NCBI GenBank assembly: GCA_002689445.1
Contig: NZGC01000018.1
Location: forward strand, 23,279 to 87,278
Length of the DNA: 64,000 nucleotides
From: Gammaproteobacteria bacterium
GTDB taxonomy: Bacteria; Pseudomonadota; Gammaproteobacteria; Pseudomonadales; Azotimanducaceae
Direction of reading: 5' to 3'
Part shown: piece by piece, positions 46,513 to 58,025 of the stretch
Layout of the letters: every line of letters starts with the position of its first letter
Position numbering within the stretch: position 1 is the first letter of the stretch
Notes under the pieces: generated by a model
Database searches by the model: none
What the model saw: the letters and a program-made list of their open reading frames with translations, nothing else
What the model was told of the DNA's origin: nothing
Program-made: the position numbers and the translations under genes

Positions 46513-46655
46513 GTGAACTTAAATCAAAGGAGTCGCGTAGTAAGTAACATAGCAGGTTATAAGGGCCCCCCTTCCTTATAGCCAAAGACGGTCCTGATGA
46601 GCTCCCACCTTCCCCTTAACAGGCTCATCAGGACCCGCTATCCTCCTCCTTTAAA
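46513..46655 (+). ncRNA. Candidate sigma-54-dependent small RNA with anti-Shine-Dalgarno loops
   Basis: Downstream of the sigma-54 promoter the RNA would form two hairpins. The first has a 10-bp stem including one G-U pair (46555-46564 with 46574-46583) and the loop GCCCCCCUU. The second has a perfect 13-bp stem (46590-46602 with 46623-46635) and a 20-base loop containing CCCACCUUCCCCUU. A tail with CCUCCUCCUU follows at about 46642. C/U-rich loops and CCUCC tails are typical of regulatory RNAs that pair with ribosome-binding sites. No good open frame starts here. The 3' end is uncertain because no T-run was found. Confidence 0.55.
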
Positions 46656-47174
46656 GCGCCCTTCACCAACACGCAAAACCCCAAATTAGCAGCGGACATT
46701 GATGCAGCGGTAGGCGCGAATATGGGTCGTAAGCCCTGCTTAAGCTGGGAAAGCGCGTTTCGCAACCACGACAGCCGTGCGACAAATTGTTACCCCCAAG
46801 GAAGTGAGTGGTTGTGGCGCTAGAAGGCGACTTTGTGCGGCCATGCGATAAAGAACATCAAGACCTGTGCAATGAACACTGCTCAAGCCGAACCCTCGAG
46901 TTTTCATATGAATCAAGATCGGCAGTGTTTTCTTGAGGTTTTTGACAAAGCAATGCTCAATTGTCTGCCAAGTATTGCGGGTGGGCACAAAAACTTCTGG
47001 TATGATTCAACAGTTAAGAAAGCAGAAGCAATCGAATCTCAAGCCCTGATACGCGCTCGAAGGGGGCATGGACATGGTGAATAAGGTTCGATGTCTGGCC
47101 CAGGTGCTGAACAAAGCTGAGTGCGGCCAGGACTGAGAAAACGGTAACAGCGCTAGCGCAAGAAGAGGAAGTAG
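46656..47174. other. Non-coding stretch between the small-RNA candidate and the repeats
   Basis: About 0.5 kb without a recognised gene. Short frames exist on both strands (for example 46833-47084 plus and 46740-46988 minus), but they lack family resemblance and overlap one another. From about 47130 the plus strand becomes purine-rich and merges into the tandem repeats. Confidence 0.4.
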
Positions 47175-47175
47175 A

Positions 47176-47230
47176 GAAAAAAGAAAAGAGAAAAAAGAAC
47201 AAGGAAAAAAGAACAAAGAAAAAAGAGAAG
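47176..47230. repeat. 14-base tandem repeat, A/G-rich
   Basis: Units of GAAAAAAGAACAAG run at 47190-47203 and 47204-47217 (one change), flanked by decayed copies on both sides. The plus strand is almost entirely A and G. The embedded AAGAACAA resembles the A-rich motif bound by Hfq, but this may be coincidence. Confidence 0.85.
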
Positions 47231-47240
47231 ATAAGGAAAA

Positions 47241-47303
47241 GCTCTCAGCAAAGCTCGAGTAAAAAGCTCTCAGCAAAGCTCGAGTAAAAAGCTCGAGTAA
47301 AAA
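47241..47303. repeat. 25-base tandem repeat, 2.5 copies
   Basis: Two identical 25-base units occupy 47241-47265 and 47266-47290. A 13-base partial copy (GCTCGAGTAAAAA) follows at 47291-47303. Each unit ends in GCTCGAGTAAAAA, so the partial copy is the end of the unit. Confidence 0.95.
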
Positions 47304-47346
47304 GCGCGGGAAGCAAGCGCGAAAAGTAAAGCTTTAGTAGAACGGT

Positions 47347-47416
47347 GTGAAAAGAAAAACGTGAAAAGAGAAACGTGAAAAGAAAAACGTGAAAAGAAAA
47401 GCGTGAAAAGAAAGGC
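47347..47416. repeat. 14-base tandem repeat, five copies
   Basis: Five consecutive 14-base units of GTGAAAAGAAAAAC type run from 47347 to 47416. The first and third are identical and the others differ by one or two bases. The array ends 76 bases before the EAL-HDOD start codon. Confidence 0.95.
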
Positions 47417-47492
47417 GGGAATTAACAACAGTGACTCGGCGTCGATAGAGTTGCTTCCAACAGTAAAACAAGCACGGCAGTAGGAGACAAGG

Positions 47493-49861
<2,369 letters not shown>

Positions 49862-49976
49862 TTGCGTCACGCGCTTGTAATCTGGACAATGCCTCCGGGA
49901 AGCAATCGTACTTAAGACAGGTGAGAGCTGGATGGGTAGGTTGGTTCGCCGTTAAAGCGTGTAAAAGAGGTTTTTA

Positions 49977-50300
49977 ATGATGGATTGGTTAATACCGGCT
50001 GCTCAAGCGGCTGAAGCAGGGGGGCCTATGCCCGGGTTTGATATTTTAATACTGGTCGCGTTCGCTGCTATTTTTTACTTCATGTTATGGCGTCCGCAGA
50101 GCAAGCGAGCAAAAGAACATCGAGAACTGATTGAAGGTTTAAGCAAAGGCGATGAAGTGGTGACCAACGGTGGATTGGTTGGAAAAATCACCAAAGTTGA
50201 AGAGCAATTTGTGGTGGTAGAGGTTGCTGCGGGTGTTGAGTTGCGCTTTCAAAAGCCTTCGGTTGCAGCCGCTTTACCCAAGGGCACATTGAAATCTTAA
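49977..50300 (+). CDS. yajC: Sec translocon accessory subunit YajC
   Basis: A 107-residue single-span inner-membrane protein that associates with SecDF. The helix (FDILILVAFAAIFYFMLW) and the RPQSKRAKEHRELIEGLSKGDEVVTNGGLVGKI block are diagnostic. It lies between tgt and secD, the standard order, with a 115-base gap after tgt. Confidence 0.96.
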   Translation: MMDWLIPAAQAAEAGGPMPGFDILILVAFAAIFYFMLWRPQSKRAKEHRELIEGLSKGDEVVTNGGLVGKITKVEEQFVVVEVAAGVELRFQKPSVAAALPKGTLKS

Positions 50301-50333
50301 ACCCTTGTATTGATTGAAGTTGAAGGTGCCCGA

Positions 50334-52220
50334 GTGCTAAATCGTTATCCCCTTTGGAAAAATCTTTTGGTGCTGGTTGTCGTGGCGTTAGGCGTGACCT
50401 ATGCGCTACCTAACTTCTATTTGCCTGACTACGCGGTGCAGATTAAGAACGAGCGAGGCGAGCAGGAAGTAAGTCCGCGCGAATTGAATGTCGCGTTGGC
50501 GGCGCTAGAGCAAAGTGGTATTGCCGTGAAAGCCAGTCAGATCGATGAAGGCGCGGCTCTCATCCGATTAACCAATGCAGATGATCAGCTCAAAGCCCAG
50601 CCACTTATCCAGCGAGCGCTTCACGATCTGCAAGCAGAATTTGTCGTGGCGTTAAATTCTGCACCGACCACCCCAGACTGGCTTCAGTCTATCGGTGCGG
50701 AGCCCATGAAGTACGGGTTAGATTTAAGGGGAGGCGTCCACTTTCTCATGGAAGTCGATACCAACAGCGCTGTTGTTGATCGATTAGAGGCGACAGAGCA
50801 GGACATTAAGCGCGCGCTCCGTTCAGGTAGCGATCGTATCCGTTATGCCGGTGCCGAGATCGTGGAGAACGGCAAAGTGCTGCAATTTCGGTTTAAAGAT
50901 AGCGAGCTGAGAGGTAAAGCTCGTAGCCTGGTTGAGACCAATTATCCTCAGTTTATTGTATCGGTAAGCGAACTCTCAGACCCTAAAAATGCCTATGCGC
51001 TCAATCTGCAAATGAGTGATGCGGCGATTCGGGAAATCGAAGATTTCGCGGTACAGCAAAATCTCCAAACGATTCGGAATCGGGTCAATGAATTGGGTGT
51101 GTCCGAACCGCTGGTTCAGCGCCTGGGTCGCCAGAGAATTGTTGTTGACTTGCCTGGTGTTCAAGACACTGCTGAAGCCAAAAAAATATTGGGTAAGGTC
51201 GCAACCCTTGAGTTTCGAATGGAAGCTCAACCCAACGCGTCAAGGTCGAGTGTTTTACCCTACCAATACGAAGGACGTGATGTTCGCCTAGAGCGGGATT
51301 TGATACTCCGAGGCGAAAGGGTGTTTGACGCCCAAGTAGGATTCGACCCTGATAGCGGCTTGCCCCAAGTCAATATCACACTAGACAGTGAAGGTGGCGA
51401 GTTAATGCACCGGGCCACGCGAAATGATATCGGTCGACGCATGGCGGTGGTGTTTATTGAGACCAAGACTCGCGATCGCTATGAGATGCGCGGCGGAGAA
51501 GAGGTGAAAATTTCTGAGCCCTATGTAGAAGAGCGCGTGATTTCGCTGGCAACCGTGCAGGCAGCGCTTGGGGTGCAGTTCCGGATCACTGGTTTGGCAG
51601 CAGGGGAGGCACGTGATCTTGCTTTATTGCTTCGAGCCGGGGCTCTCGCTGCGGATATGTTTATCGCTGAGGAGAGAACCGTTGGGGCGAGTCTCGGGGC
51701 AGAAAACATTGAGCTCGGCGCAACGTCGGTGGCGATCGGCCTAAGTCTGGTCGTGTTGTTCATGTTGGTGTTTTATCGGTGGTTTGGTCTGGCAGCAAAT
51801 CTAGCACTGGTGGCCAACTTGTTACTATTAGTTGCTGTAATGTCGAGCTTGTCGGCGACGTTAACCTTACCGGGCATTGCAGGCATTGTATTGACGGTGG
51901 GTATGGCAGTCGATGCCAATGTGCTCATCTTCTCGAGGATAAAAGAAGAGCTAACCAAGGGTGCCTCACCTCAGCTCGCGATTAATGGTGGTTTCGACCG
52001 TGCTTTTGTCACGATTTTAGATGCCAACATTACGACGTTATTGGTTGCGGTTATTCTCTACAGTATTGGAACAGGCCCGGTAAAAGGTTTTGCGATCACC
52101 TTGTCGATTGGTATTTTAACCTCGATGTTTACTGCGATCATGGGAACAAGATCGTTGATTAACTTAGCGGTCGGCGGACGCAATTTGAAGGGATTATCTA
52201 TCGGATGGCAGCGTACATGA
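50334..52220 (+). CDS. secD: Protein translocase subunit SecD
   Basis: SecD and SecF use the proton gradient to assist preprotein export. I place the start at GTG 50334 (LNRYPLWKNLLV), which matches the known N-terminus and has GAAGGT seven bases upstream; the frame extends to 50310. One N-terminal helix, a large periplasmic region (DLRGGVHFLMEVD; LGVSEPLVQRLGRQRIVVDLPGV) and five C-terminal helices are seen. The functional motif TVGMAVDANVLIFSRIKEE is intact. 628 residues is normal. Confidence 0.97.
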   Translation: MLNRYPLWKNLLVLVVVALGVTYALPNFYLPDYAVQIKNERGEQEVSPRELNVALAALEQSGIAVKASQIDEGAALIRLTNADDQLKAQPLIQRALHDLQAEFVVALNSAPTTPDWLQSIGAEPMKYGLDLRGGVHFLMEVDTNSAVVDRLEATEQDIKRALRSGSDRIRYAGAEIVENGKVLQFRFKDSELRGKARSLVETNYPQFIVSVSELSDPKNAYALNLQMSDAAIREIEDFAVQQNLQTIRNRVNELGVSEPLVQRLGRQRIVVDLPGVQDTAEAKKILGKVATLEFRMEAQPNASRSSVLPYQYEGRDVRLERDLILRGERVFDAQVGFDPDSGLPQVNITLDSEGGELMHRATRNDIGRRMAVVFIETKTRDRYEMRGGEEVKISEPYVEERVISLATVQAALGVQFRITGLAAGEARDLALLLRAGALAADMFIAEERTVGASLGAENIELGATSVAIGLSLVVLFMLVFYRWFGLAANLALVANLLLLVAVMSSLSATLTLPGIAGIVLTVGMAVDANVLIFSRIKEELTKGASPQLAINGGFDRAFVTILDANITTLLVAVILYSIGTGPVKGFAITLSIGILTSMFTAIMGTRSLINLAVGGRNLKGLSIGWQRT

Positions 52221-53146
52221 AGCTCATTCCATTCATGAAGTACCGGAAAGTCGCGGCCAGCGGATCAATTTTCTTTTTGCTTGTCGCGATCGCCAGCTTG
52301 GCTTACCAAAGCTTGAACTGGGGATTGGATTTTACCGGCGGTACCCTCGTTGAGGTCAGTTATCCCAATCCGGTGGTTCCCGAACAAATACGAGCCGACC
52401 TTGATGGCGCGGGTTGGAGCGGGCACGTGGTGCAGTACTTTGGATCGGATCGAGACATTTTGGTCCGGATGCCTCCGCAGAAAAACCTGTCCGATAAAGA
52501 GAATGCCCGACTCGGCGATAGCCTGTTCGAGACTTTGCGTGAGTTGGGTGGTGCACAATTGCAGTTGAGGCGATCAGAATTTGTCGGGCCAGCGGTTGGT
52601 GAAGAACTGACTAACCAAGGCGGGCTTGGCCTTCTTGCTGCCCTTGGAATGGTGTTGCTTTATGTGTCATTTAGATTCCAATTGAAGTTCGCCCTAGGGG
52701 CAGTGGTTGCACTGTTTCATGATGTGCTGTTTACGCTGGGCGTGTTTTCTATTTTGCGTTGGGAATTCGACTTGACGGTCCTTGCGGCCTTGCTTGCGGT
52801 GATCGGTTATTCGCTGAACGATACGATTGTGGTGTCCGACAGGATAAGGGAGAATTTTCGCAATGCACGACGTGACAAACCGGTTGAATTGATTGATACC
52901 TCTTTGAATCAGACGTTGGGCAGAACCTTGATTACCTCTTTGACCACGCTACTGGTATTAACCGCTTTGGGTGTTTTAGGCGGGGAGCTCATCAGAGGCT
53001 TTGCGATCGCGTTGATTATTGGCGTACTGGTTGGAACCTACTCATCGATCTATGTTGCCTCCAACGTGTTATTGCAGCTCAATTTGAGTCGTGAGGATCT
53101 GTTGATCCCTGTCAAGGAGGGTGCTGATCAGGATTCGTTGCCCTAA
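52217..53146 (+). CDS. secF: Protein translocase subunit SecF
   Basis: Partner of SecD. The start ATG at 52217 overlaps the secD stop (ATGA); an upstream ATG at 52205 is possible. The family motif GLDFTGGTLVEV lies near the N-terminus and GYSLNDTIVVSDRIRENFR in the membrane region. Six membrane helices are expected. 309 residues is typical. Confidence 0.97.
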   Translation: MKLIPFMKYRKVAASGSIFFLLVAIASLAYQSLNWGLDFTGGTLVEVSYPNPVVPEQIRADLDGAGWSGHVVQYFGSDRDILVRMPPQKNLSDKENARLGDSLFETLRELGGAQLQLRRSEFVGPAVGEELTNQGGLGLLAALGMVLLYVSFRFQLKFALGAVVALFHDVLFTLGVFSILRWEFDLTVLAALLAVIGYSLNDTIVVSDRIRENFRNARRDKPVELIDTSLNQTLGRTLITSLTTLLVLTALGVLGGELIRGFAIALIIGVLVGTYSSIYVASNVLLQLNLSREDLLIPVKEGADQDSLP

Positions 53147-53195
53147 GCGACTGGGTGGTCCAGCCGTACAGGCCAATGTTCAGGGTTGGTATGAT

Positions 53196-53984
53196 TTAAC
53201 CTAAATGAGTCCTGACTAGGCCGCCTAGACTTTTAAAGAGTTTCGGGTTGGCGGCGACAAGACTGCCTGATTTGAGGTGGTTCAGGCCGCCAGAAAAATC
53301 GCCAATCAAGCCCCCTGCCTCCTGTACCAATAAGCATCCCGCTGCGATGTCCCAAAGCTTTAGCTGGTGCATCCAAACGCCATCAATACGGCCTGCCGCG
53401 AGACACGCGAGTTCGAGGGCCGCACTGCCAGGCTCCCGATAATTCCCTTGGTTGTTGATCAGGGCTTCGATCACGGCGGCATGGCCAGGGTAGGCGGCTT
53501 GTCGATAATTTCCAGCAGAGGCAAAGATGCCGCCTTCGGGTCTGTCTCTATCTGTGACACGGATTTTTCGCCCATTGCACTGGGCACCTCTACCTCGTGT
53601 CGCAATGAACTCCTCTTGTGTCACAGGATTAAGGATCACACCATGTTCTAATTTGCCTCGCTTCAGGCAGGCGATGCTGATCGCAAAGTGGGGTATTTGA
53701 CGACTGAAATTGGTGGTGCCGTCAATTGGGTCAATAACCCACTGGATGTCAGAGTTGGCATCGGTTTCAGGTTCTGTGCCTTCCTCGGTAATGAACCGAT
53801 GGTTTGGAAACGTTTTTTTGATGGACTCTGTTATAATTTGCTCGGCTTCTCGGTCGACATTGGTGACGAAGTCGTTGGGCGCTTTTTCGCTAACCTTGAT
53901 TAAGTCAGGACGGTCATAGGCTCGAAGGATATGGCGAGCTGCTTCTCGGGCTGCGCGCAGCGCGATGTTAATCATGGGTTCCAT
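53196..53984 (-). CDS. suhB: Inositol-1-monophosphatase SuhB
   Basis: A magnesium-dependent phosphatase that in Enterobacteria also acts in rRNA antitermination complexes. The metal-binding motifs are present: EEGTEPE, WVIDPIDGTTNF and LKLWDIAAGCLLVQEAGG. 262 residues is typical. It is divergent from trmJ, a conserved arrangement in this class. Confidence 0.95.
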   Translation of the reverse strand: MEPMINIALRAAREAARHILRAYDRPDLIKVSEKAPNDFVTNVDREAEQIITESIKKTFPNHRFITEEGTEPETDANSDIQWVIDPIDGTTNFSRQIPHFAISIACLKRGKLEHGVILNPVTQEEFIATRGRGAQCNGRKIRVTDRDRPEGGIFASAGNYRQAAYPGHAAVIEALINNQGNYREPGSAALELACLAAGRIDGVWMHQLKLWDIAAGCLLVQEAGGLIGDFSGGLNHLKSGSLVAANPKLFKSLGGLVRTHLG

Positions 53985-54111
53985 AAGCGATCGGTCTGAT
54001 GCAAGCGAGCGCGCATGATAGCAGATCAGACGCCATCTAAGCAGCTAAGTCATCTTGGCCTGAGGCGCCTTGATCGCTCGGCCCCCCTTTGCACAAATTT
54101 ATGGAGTCGCT

Positions 54112-54864
54112 ATGACGGCAGAGCAAAACCAACTATTCTCAAAAATTCGTATTGTTTTGGTGGAAACGTCTCATCCTGGAAACATTGGTGCGGCCGCCAG
54201 AGCCATGAAAAATATGGGGCTGGCACGGTTATACTTGGTCAATCCTGTTAATTTTCCCCATGAAAAAGCCTTGTTTCGTGCCGCGAGCGCGCGTGATGTG
54301 GTTGAAAACGCGGTTGTTTGCACAGATTTGAGCGAGGCGATTGGTCCTTGTCAATTGGTGCTGGGTACCTCCGCGCGGCAGCGGCGAATTCCTTGGCCTT
54401 TGGTCACCCCGAAACAAGCAGCACAGCAAGTTACCGCGCAGGGTGATGTCGAGGGCGATATCGCCATTGTTTTTGGGCGGGAGTCAAAGGGGCTTAAAAA
54501 CGAAGAGCTGCAACAGTGTCAGCTGCATCTTAATATTCCCACCAGCGATGAATATAGCTCTCTCAATTTAGCGATGGCAGTACAGGTTGTCGGCTATGAA
54601 ATCTTTTGTGCCGCGGTCGATCAACCACCGGCGCCGGCTTGGGATCAGCCCCCGGCGACGAATGCGGAACTGGAACACTTTTTTGAGCATTTAGAAGACA
54701 CTTTGGCTGTTGTGGGCTTTCATGATCCGGAAAACCCTAGACAGTTAATGACGCGATTGCGGCGTCTTTTTTTGAGGATTGCGCCGGATCATATGGAGAT
54801 TTCGATCCTTCGAGGTTTCCTAAAAGCGGTGAATGACCTCAAAAATAAGGGCGCTAACATTTAG
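54112..54864 (+). CDS. trmJ: tRNA (cytidine/uridine-2'-O-)-methyltransferase TrmJ
   Basis: SPOUT methyltransferase that modifies position 32 of several tRNAs. The knot motifs are VLVETSHPGNIGAAARAMKNMGL near the N-terminus, AIVFGRESKGLKNEEL, and the C-terminal LNIPTSDEYSSLNLAMAVQVV. I choose ATG 54112 with GGAG five bases upstream; a longer frame opens at 54070. It precedes iscR on the same strand, the usual order. Confidence 0.95.
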   Translation: MTAEQNQLFSKIRIVLVETSHPGNIGAAARAMKNMGLARLYLVNPVNFPHEKALFRAASARDVVENAVVCTDLSEAIGPCQLVLGTSARQRRIPWPLVTPKQAAQQVTAQGDVEGDIAIVFGRESKGLKNEELQQCQLHLNIPTSDEYSSLNLAMAVQVVGYEIFCAAVDQPPAPAWDQPPATNAELEHFFEHLEDTLAVVGFHDPENPRQLMTRLRRLFLRIAPDHMEISILRGFLKAVNDLKNKGANI

Positions 54865-54870
54865 CGAGCA

Positions 54871-54895
54871 ATACCTGACTAAAATACTTGGTTAT
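54871..54895 (+). promoter_or_regulatory. Type 1 IscR-binding site at the isc promoter
   Basis: The 25 bases at 54871-54895 match the type 1 IscR consensus (ATA, CCTGACT, AAAA, TACTTGG, TTAT blocks) at about 22 positions. The site overlaps a candidate -35 TTGGTT (54888-54893), which is followed after 17 bases by TACACT (54911-54916). Holo-IscR would repress the operon here when Fe-S clusters are plentiful. Confidence 0.75.
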
Positions 54896-54986
54896 TGGGG
54901 GCTTCTCGTTTACACTTCGCGCCTGAGTAAAGGGTTTGATCGTAAATGCTGAAGGAAGACGCCAGCGCAACTGACGAGGCTAGCCA

Positions 54987-55466
54987 ATGAAATTGACTGC
55001 GAAAGGGCGATACGCGGTAACAGCCATGGTCGATCTTGCGGTGAACGAGGATCGTGGGCCGATATCGCTCAGCGAAATTGCCGAGCGTCAATCCATCAGT
55101 TTGCCTTATCTAGAGCAACTCTTCGCCAAACTTAAACGCAGTCAGTTAGTCGAAAGTGTGAGAGGGCCAGGTGGCGGGTATTGTTTAAGCCGGGACAGCA
55201 AAGCCATCTTTGTTGCAGAAATCGTAGGTTCGGTGGATGAAACCGTTGATGCGACGCGCTGCGCCGGGAAGGGCGACTGCCAAGGTGGCGAGATGTGTTT
55301 AACCCATGAATTATGGTCGGATTTGAACGATCAGATACACAATTTTTTAAAAGGTGTCGACCTCGCCAGTTTGGCAGAAAAGTCGATGTCGCGTCGGCTT
55401 ACCGCGAATAAAATCGCTGCAGAGCACAGCCAAAATGGCATAGCAACCGTACAAATTTTGGATTAA
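54987..55466 (+). CDS. iscR: Fe-S cluster regulator IscR
   Basis: Rrf2-family repressor that senses Fe-S status through a [2Fe-2S] cluster. Ligands Cys92, Cys98, Cys104 and His107 are all present at the same numbers as in E. coli. The winged helix covers residues 1-65 (ISLPYLEQLFAKLKRSQLVESVRGPGGGY). It is the first gene of the isc operon and has an IscR-type site upstream, implying autorepression. Confidence 0.97.
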   Translation: MKLTAKGRYAVTAMVDLAVNEDRGPISLSEIAERQSISLPYLEQLFAKLKRSQLVESVRGPGGGYCLSRDSKAIFVAEIVGSVDETVDATRCAGKGDCQGGEMCLTHELWSDLNDQIHNFLKGVDLASLAEKSMSRRLTANKIAAEHSQNGIATVQILD

Positions 55467-55500
55467 AGCGACGCACGATGTGCAGGAATAAAGGAAGAAA

Positions 55501-56718
55501 ATGATGAAAGCGCCTGTCTATTTTGACTATGCCGCGACCACGCCGGTTGACCCTCGAGTTGCGCAAAAGATGAGTGAGTGCCTGATGACAGAGGGTAACT
55601 TTGGTAACCCAGCAAGTCGGTCCCATAAATTTGGATGGGACGCTGAGGAGGCAGTAGAGCTCGCGCGCACGCAGGTGGCTGACTTACTGAACTGCGATCC
55701 TCGAGAAGTGGTTTGGACCTCTGGAGCGACAGAGTCGGATAACCTCGCGATCAAAGGTATCGCGTTGTTTTACAAAGGCAAAGGTAAGCATATTGTCACC
55801 TCGAAGATCGAGCACAAGGCTGTGCTTGATACCTGTCGACATTTGGAGCGGGAAGGGTTTGAAGTGACGTATCTGGAGCCGGGCTCTGATGGCCTGATTC
55901 GCCCTGAAGCGGTAAAGGCCGCACTTCGCGAGGACACGACCCTAGTCTCGATTATGCATGTGAATAACGAGATTGGCGTGGTCAATGATATTGCTGCCAT
56001 AGGAGAAGTCTGTCGAGCGGCGAAAGTGTTCTACCATGTCGATGCGGCGCAGAGTGCAGGCAAAATTCCGATCGATTTAGCCGAGCTGAAAGTTGACTTG
56101 ATGTCGTTGTCTGGTCACAAAATGTACGGCCCGAAAGGCGTCGGCGTGCTTTATGTCAGGCGCAAACCAAGAGTCAGACTCGAGGCCCAGATGCACGGCG
56201 GTGGGCATGAACGTGGAATGCGGTCAGGTACGCTGGCGACACATCAGTTGGTGGGAATGGGAGAGGCGTGCCGGATTGCTCAGGAAGAAATGGCGAGCGA
56301 GGGGTCACGAACGTTAGCCCTGCGAGAGCGCTTATGGCACGGGCTCAATGACATGGAAGAAGTCTATGTGAATGGCGATTTAAACGCCCACGTCCCTGGT
56401 ATCATCAACATCAGTTTCAATTATGTAGAGGGCGAGTCGTTGATCATGAGCCTGCCAGAAATCGCAGTCTCGAGCGGCTCAGCGTGTACTTCGGCGAGCC
56501 TCGAGCCGTCTTATGTGCTGCGAGCCCTGGGAATGAACGACGAGCTTGCTCACAGCTCTTTGAGGTTTTCCGTCGGTCGCTTCACCACGGAGGAAGATGT
56601 TGATGCCGCCATCGCACAAGTGCGAACCGCGGTTGAAAAGTTGCGTGAGCTATCGCCCTTATGGGACATGTACAAAGATGGCATTGATTTGGACAGTATT
56701 GAATGGGCAGCACACTAG
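55501..56718 (+). CDS. iscS: Cysteine desulfurase IscS
   Basis: PLP enzyme that takes sulfur from cysteine for Fe-S assembly and tRNA thiolation. The PLP lysine is Lys207 in [12 protein letters not shown], and the persulfide cysteine is Cys329 in [13 protein letters not shown], counted from the first Met. The C-terminus ([22 protein letters not shown]) is the IscU-docking tail. AAGGA precedes the paired ATG-ATG start. Confidence 0.98.
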   Translation: MMKAPVYFDYAATTPVDPRVAQKMSECLMTEGNFGNPASRSHKFGWDAEEAVELARTQVADLLNCDPREVVWTSGATESDNLAIKGIALFYKGKGKHIVTSKIEHKAVLDTCRHLEREGFEVTYLEPGSDGLIRPEAVKAALREDTTLVSIMHVNNEIGVVNDIAAIGEVCRAAKVFYHVDAAQSAGKIPIDLAELKVDLMSLSGHKMYGPKGVGVLYVRRKPRVRLEAQMHGGGHERGMRSGTLATHQLVGMGEACRIAQEEMASEGSRTLALRERLWHGLNDMEEVYVNGDLNAHVPGIINISFNYVEGESLIMSLPEIAVSSGSACTSASLEPSYVLRALGMNDELAHSSLRFSVGRFTTEEDVDAAIAQVRTAVEKLRELSPLWDMYKDGIDLDSIEWAAH

Positions 56719-56753
56719 GCTGGTAACGAAAAAGCGAATCAGGAGTAAACAAC

Positions 56754-57143
56754 ATGGCTTATAGCGATCAGGTGATGGATCATTATCAGAACCCTAGAAA
56801 TGTTGGCAAGTTCGATGATAATGATGATCAAATTGGCACGGGTATGGTGGGTGCGCCGGCCTGCGGGGACGTGATGCGCTTGCAGATCAAGGTCAATGAT
56901 GATGGCATCATCGAAGATGCAAAGTTTAAAACTTACGGTTGTGGGTCAGCGATCGCCTCGAGCTCCTTGTTGACTGAATGGGTCAAAGGCCGAAGCATCG
57001 ATGATGCAGCACAGATCAAAAACACCGAGATTGCCGAAGAGTTAGCGCTGCCGCCGGTTAAAATTCATTGCTCGGTATTGGCCGAGGATGCCATCAAAGC
57101 GGCAGTTGAAGATTACCGCAAGAAACTCAACGACGTAGATTAA
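56754..57143 (+). CDS. iscU: Fe-S cluster scaffold IscU
   Basis: Scaffold on which clusters are assembled before transfer. The three ligand cysteines are in APACGDV, YGCGSA and KIHCSVLA, with the conserved Asp after the first. The HscA-binding LPPVK motif is present just before the third cysteine. 129 residues is standard. A good GGAG lies before the ATG. Confidence 0.98.
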   Translation: MAYSDQVMDHYQNPRNVGKFDDNDDQIGTGMVGAPACGDVMRLQIKVNDDGIIEDAKFKTYGCGSAIASSSLLTEWVKGRSIDDAAQIKNTEIAEELALPPVKIHCSVLAEDAIKAAVEDYRKKLNDVD

Positions 57144-57166
57144 GACAACGAAAGCTCGAGGGAATT

Positions 57167-57490
57167 ATGGGCATTAGTTTAACGGATAACGCAGCACGGC
57201 ATGTACGCAGCTACCTCGATAATCGCGGTCAAGGTCTGGGTATCCGACTGTTGGTAAAGACGACCGGTTGCTCTGGGTTAATGTATGTGATTGAGCCAGT
57301 AGATCAGCCTGAAGCAGAAGATATGCACTTTGATACTCAAGGAGTGAATGTCTATATCGATCCGAAGAGCTTAATTTATGTCGATGGCACCGAGATGGAT
57401 TACGTTAAGCAAGGCTTAAATGAAGGTTTTGAATTTCGCAATCCCAATGTCAAAGGTGAATGTGGGTGTGGCGAGAGTTTCACAGTCTAG
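57167..57490 (+). CDS. iscA: A-type Fe-S carrier IscA
   Basis: Carrier protein of 107 residues that accepts clusters or iron. The conserved cysteines are Cys35 (TTGCSG), Cys99 and Cys101 (GECGCGESF). It lies 23 bases after iscU in the operon. Confidence 0.97.
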   Translation: MGISLTDNAARHVRSYLDNRGQGLGIRLLVKTTGCSGLMYVIEPVDQPEAEDMHFDTQGVNVYIDPKSLIYVDGTEMDYVKQGLNEGFEFRNPNVKGECGCGESFTV

Positions 57491-57502
57491 CGGACAGCGC
57501 GG

Positions 57503-58024
57503 TTGAACTTCAGTCAAAACTTTTTTGAGCTCTTTCAGCTTACTCCTCACTTCGACGTTGATGAGGCCGAGCTCAGTGAGCGATTCCAACGACTTCAGCG
57601 GCGAATCCACCCCGACCGTTTTGTTGGGCAAGGGGCCCAAGCGGAGCGACTGGCTACGCAATGGGCAACTCATATCAACGAAGCGTTCGCAACCCTATCT
57701 GACCGTCTTCGGCGAGCGATTTACTTGTTATCGATGCAAGCCATTGACCTCGAGGAAAATCCTTCGTTGTCAGGCGAGTTTTTGATGGAACAAATCACGC
57801 TGCGCGAAAGCTTAGATGCGGCTGAAAAATCCGGTGACCCACAAGTGATCGAAGATTTTATCGCTGAGATAGAAGGCGACTCCGAGCAGGTGGCAAAGGC
57901 GTTTGGTGAGTTGTTTGAAAGTAAGGCCTATGACGAGGCGTTGCAGCGAGTCTACCAATTACAGTTTTTAAAGAAGTTGATGCAATCGGCACGAGCCGCA
58001 GAAGATCGGTTGTTAGGGTATTAG
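57503..58024 (+). CDS. hscB: Co-chaperone HscB
   Basis: J-domain protein that brings IscU to HscA. The HPD motif is seen in RRIHPDRF near residue 35, after the [15 protein letters not shown] opening. The start appears to be TTG at 57503; no ATG fits and no strong ribosome site is visible. 173 residues is normal. It ends just before hscA. Confidence 0.94.
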   Translation: MNFSQNFFELFQLTPHFDVDEAELSERFQRLQRRIHPDRFVGQGAQAERLATQWATHINEAFATLSDRLRRAIYLLSMQAIDLEENPSLSGEFLMEQITLRESLDAAEKSGDPQVIEDFIAEIEGDSEQVAKAFGELFESKAYDEALQRVYQLQFLKKLMQSARAAEDRLLGY

Positions 58025-58025
58025 T

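Noticed and set aside
46833..47084. 83-codon plus-strand frame after the small-RNA candidate
   Set aside because: No ribosome site, no recognisable motif, and it ends within the purine-rich stretch near the repeats; likely chance.
47176..47416. Repeat array considered as CRISPR
   Set aside because: Units are directly adjacent with no unique spacers, are only 14 or 25 bases long, and no cas gene is nearby.
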